Source of the DNA: CAYNWK01 sp964400875
GTDB lineage: Bacteria; Chloroflexota; Anaerolineae; Anaerolineales; UBA4823
DNA length: 7,015 nucleotides
Assembly: GCA_964400875.1 (NCBI GenBank)
Contig: CAYNWK010000208.1
Location: 1 to 7,015 of the forward strand
Direction of reading: 5' to 3'
Shown: one piece after another, positions 5,540 to 7,015 of the stretch
How positions within the stretch are numbered: the stretch's first letter is position 1
How the letters are laid out: every line of letters starts with the position of its first letter
Translations under genes and position numbers: made by a program
The notes under the pieces: generated by a model
The model's database searches: none
The model's input: the letters and a program-made list of their open reading frames with translations, nothing else
Told to the model about the DNA's origin: nothing

Positions 5540-7015
5540 ATGTTAAACGCTGCGAAACCCGGTAGCCCGCCCGCAAATCGGCCGATTTCCCGGAGCCGGC
5601 GGCACGTTCTTGGGGAGATACTGCTTTTCTGCCTCGTCCTCCTCGCGATCGGGCTGCCGCGTAGCTTGGACCTGGATCGTTTCGCCACCCCCGACGAGCG
5701 CCTCTGGTTGGCGCGCTCGGCAAACTTCTATTTTGCCCTGGGCCAGCTCGATTTCGCTGGCACCTTCCAGCGCGAACACCCAGGCGTGACCACCCTATGG
5801 GCCGGGACGGCCGGTTTCCTGTGGCGGTACCCGCAATACCGCGGCTCCGGGTTAGGGCAGCTGGATTTCGGGACCCTGGAACGCTATTTCCAGAACAACG
5901 ATCAGGGCGTTTCGGCGCTGGACTTGCTGGCAGCCGGGCGGATGGTCATGGTGGTGGGCAACACGGTGATCCTGGCACTGGCTTACCTTTACGCCCGCCG
6001 GCTGCTCGGGACGGTCCCGTCGCTGTTGGGTTTTGTCCTGATCGCCCTGGACCCTTTCGACATCGCACACACCCGCTTGCTGCACCTGGATGGGCTGCTG
6101 AGCAGCCTGGTGCTGTTTTCCCTGCTGGCGTTTCTTAGGTATATCAGCGCAAGGCGTCGTCTGGATCTGCTGGTCTCGGCTGTCGCGGCGGGCTTGAGCT
6201 GGCTGACCAAGTCGCCGGGTTTGTTCTTGCTGCCAGTCGTGGGCTTGTTAGCGCTGGCCGATCTGGGTGAGTCAACCAGCGGAGTTCGCTCGGCCTGGTT
6301 CGCGGCGGTTCGGAGATGGATAAGCGCCGGGGCGATCTGGTTGGTCGCGGCCGTGCTGGTCTTCAGCGTCCTGTGGCCAGCCATGTGGGTCGATCCGTTC
6401 GGTTCCCTCTCCCGGGTTTTCGGCACGGCGACCGGCTACTTCGAGGAGGGGCATGGGGACGCCGTCTTTTACGCCGGGGAGGTCTACCTGGACGGCAAGA
6501 TCGGGGCCGAACGCCTGGATTTCTATCCTGTAAACTATCTGTGGCGCAGCACGCCGATGGTTTTGATCGGGCTCGGGTTATTCGCCCTGATCTACTTTGC
6601 CCGGCGCGAGTGGCTGGAGGAACGGGAACTCCTCCGCACGGCGGGCGGGCTGCTGCTGCTCGCTGGGGTGTTCTTCTTCGTGTTGACCCTGGGCGGGAAG
6701 AAATTCGACCGCTACCTGCTGCCTGCCTTCCCGGCGTTGGACTTAGTCGCTGCGTTGGGCTGGTATGGGTTTATGAGGGGGTTAGCTGACCGGCTAGCAG
6801 CGGGTCGGTGTGTTTATCCCTTGCTGATCGCCTCTATTTTCGTCCTCCAGGCGCTGGTCGCGCTGCCCACTCACCCGTATTACCTGAGCTACTACAACCC
6901 GCTGCTGGGCGGTGGACAGCGGGCCTTGGCGACGTTGCAGATCGGCTGGGGGGAAGGGCTGGACCAGGCCGCCCGCTACCTGAACCACAAGCCGGACCTC
7001 GGCAACCTGGACGTG
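5540..7015 (+). CDS. GT39-like glycosyltransferase, paralog B' (3' end outside window)
   Basis: An open frame of 492 codons runs from ATG 5540 to the last base of the window with no stop, so the gene is partial at its 3' end. The product is a polytopic GT-C membrane protein paralogous to gene 2. Shared landmarks are TPDE with D52-E53, REHPGV (78-83), LHLDG (181-185), TKSPG, WPAMW (279-283), EEGHGD, LWRSTP, GGKKFDRY (385-392), SYYNPLLGG and GWGEGLD (469-475). In a hand-aligned 50-residue block starting at RSANFY, 36 positions are identical. By comparison with gene 2, roughly 85 C-terminal residues are missing. The N-terminus is basic and Pro/Ser-rich (about 22 residues) before helix 1 (about 24-43), which fits a cytosolic start. 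Nucleotide sequences differ widely at third positions, so the duplication is not recent. The expected role is sugar transfer from polyprenyl phosphate to an outer-face acceptor; substrate unknown. Confidence 0.9.
   Translation, partial: MLNAAKPGSPPANRPISRSRRHVLGEILLFCLVLLAIGLPRSLDLDRFATPDERLWLARSANFYFALGQLDFAGTFQREHPGVTTLWAGTAGFLWRYPQYRGSGLGQLDFGTLERYFQNNDQGVSALDLLAAGRMVMVVGNTVILALAYLYARRLLGTVPSLLGFVLIALDPFDIAHTRLLHLDGLLSSLVLFSLLAFLRYISARRRLDLLVSAVAAGLSWLTKSPGLFLLPVVGLLALADLGESTSGVRSAWFAAVRRWISAGAIWLVAAVLVFSVLWPAMWVDPFGSLSRVFGTATGYFEEGHGDAVFYAGEVYLDGKIGAERLDFYPVNYLWRSTPMVLIGLGLFALIYFARREWLEERELLRTAGGLLLLAGVFFFVLTLGGKKFDRYLLPAFPALDLVAALGWYGFMRGLADRLAAGRCVYPLLIASIFVLQALVALPTHPYYLSYYNPLLGGGQRALATLQIGWGEGLDQAARYLNHKPDLGNLDV

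Noticed and set aside
5797..6789. Plus-strand frames at 5797-6138 and 6316-6789 as separate genes
   Set aside because: Both lie in a different frame inside the continuous 492-codon gene 4, which aligns with gene 2 over its whole visible length.

Overview
The window is built almost entirely from four consecutive plus-strand genes (36-2045, 2116-3855, 3907-5499, 5540 to the window end). All four encode polytopic membrane glycosyltransferases of the GT-C type (GT39/PMT_2-like, also annotated as dolichyl- or polyprenyl-phosphate-sugar protein mannosyltransferases). Intergenic gaps are short (70, 51 and 40 bases), so one polycistronic transcript is plausible. I see no promoter, convincing terminator, RNA gene, mobile element or CRISPR array. 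No stretch over 300 bases lacks a gene.

The sequence suggests a bacterium of moderately high GC. Clustered GT39-like proteins with C-terminal motifs such as SYYNPLxGG and GWGEGL resemble what I recall from Chloroflexota (Anaerolineae). That placement is recollection and inference, since there is no marker gene here.

Gene 1 (669 aa) belongs to the NPKD-containing branch and carries an apparent insertion of about 150 residues with two extra membrane segments. Gene 2 (579 aa) and gene 4 (492 codons seen, cut by the window end) are clear paralogs that share every motif. Gene 3 (530 aa), between them, is from a different, ArnT/PMT_2-like branch. The order is therefore A-B-C-B'. A GC-rich hairpin-like element of 15 bases occurs in closely similar form 16-19 bases upstream of both paralogs and not upstream of gene 3.

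From family knowledge, each enzyme should transfer one sugar from a polyprenyl-phosphate carrier to a protein, lipid or glycan acceptor on the outer face of the cytoplasmic membrane. All four keep the acidic Asp-Glu pair in the first extracytoplasmic loop. Donor sugars and acceptors cannot be read from the sequence. Four side by side suggest stepwise or alternative sugar additions to an envelope polymer or surface protein. I see no evidence for a wholly new system; the oddest points are the interrupted paralog pair, its shared leader hairpin, and the insertion in gene 1.
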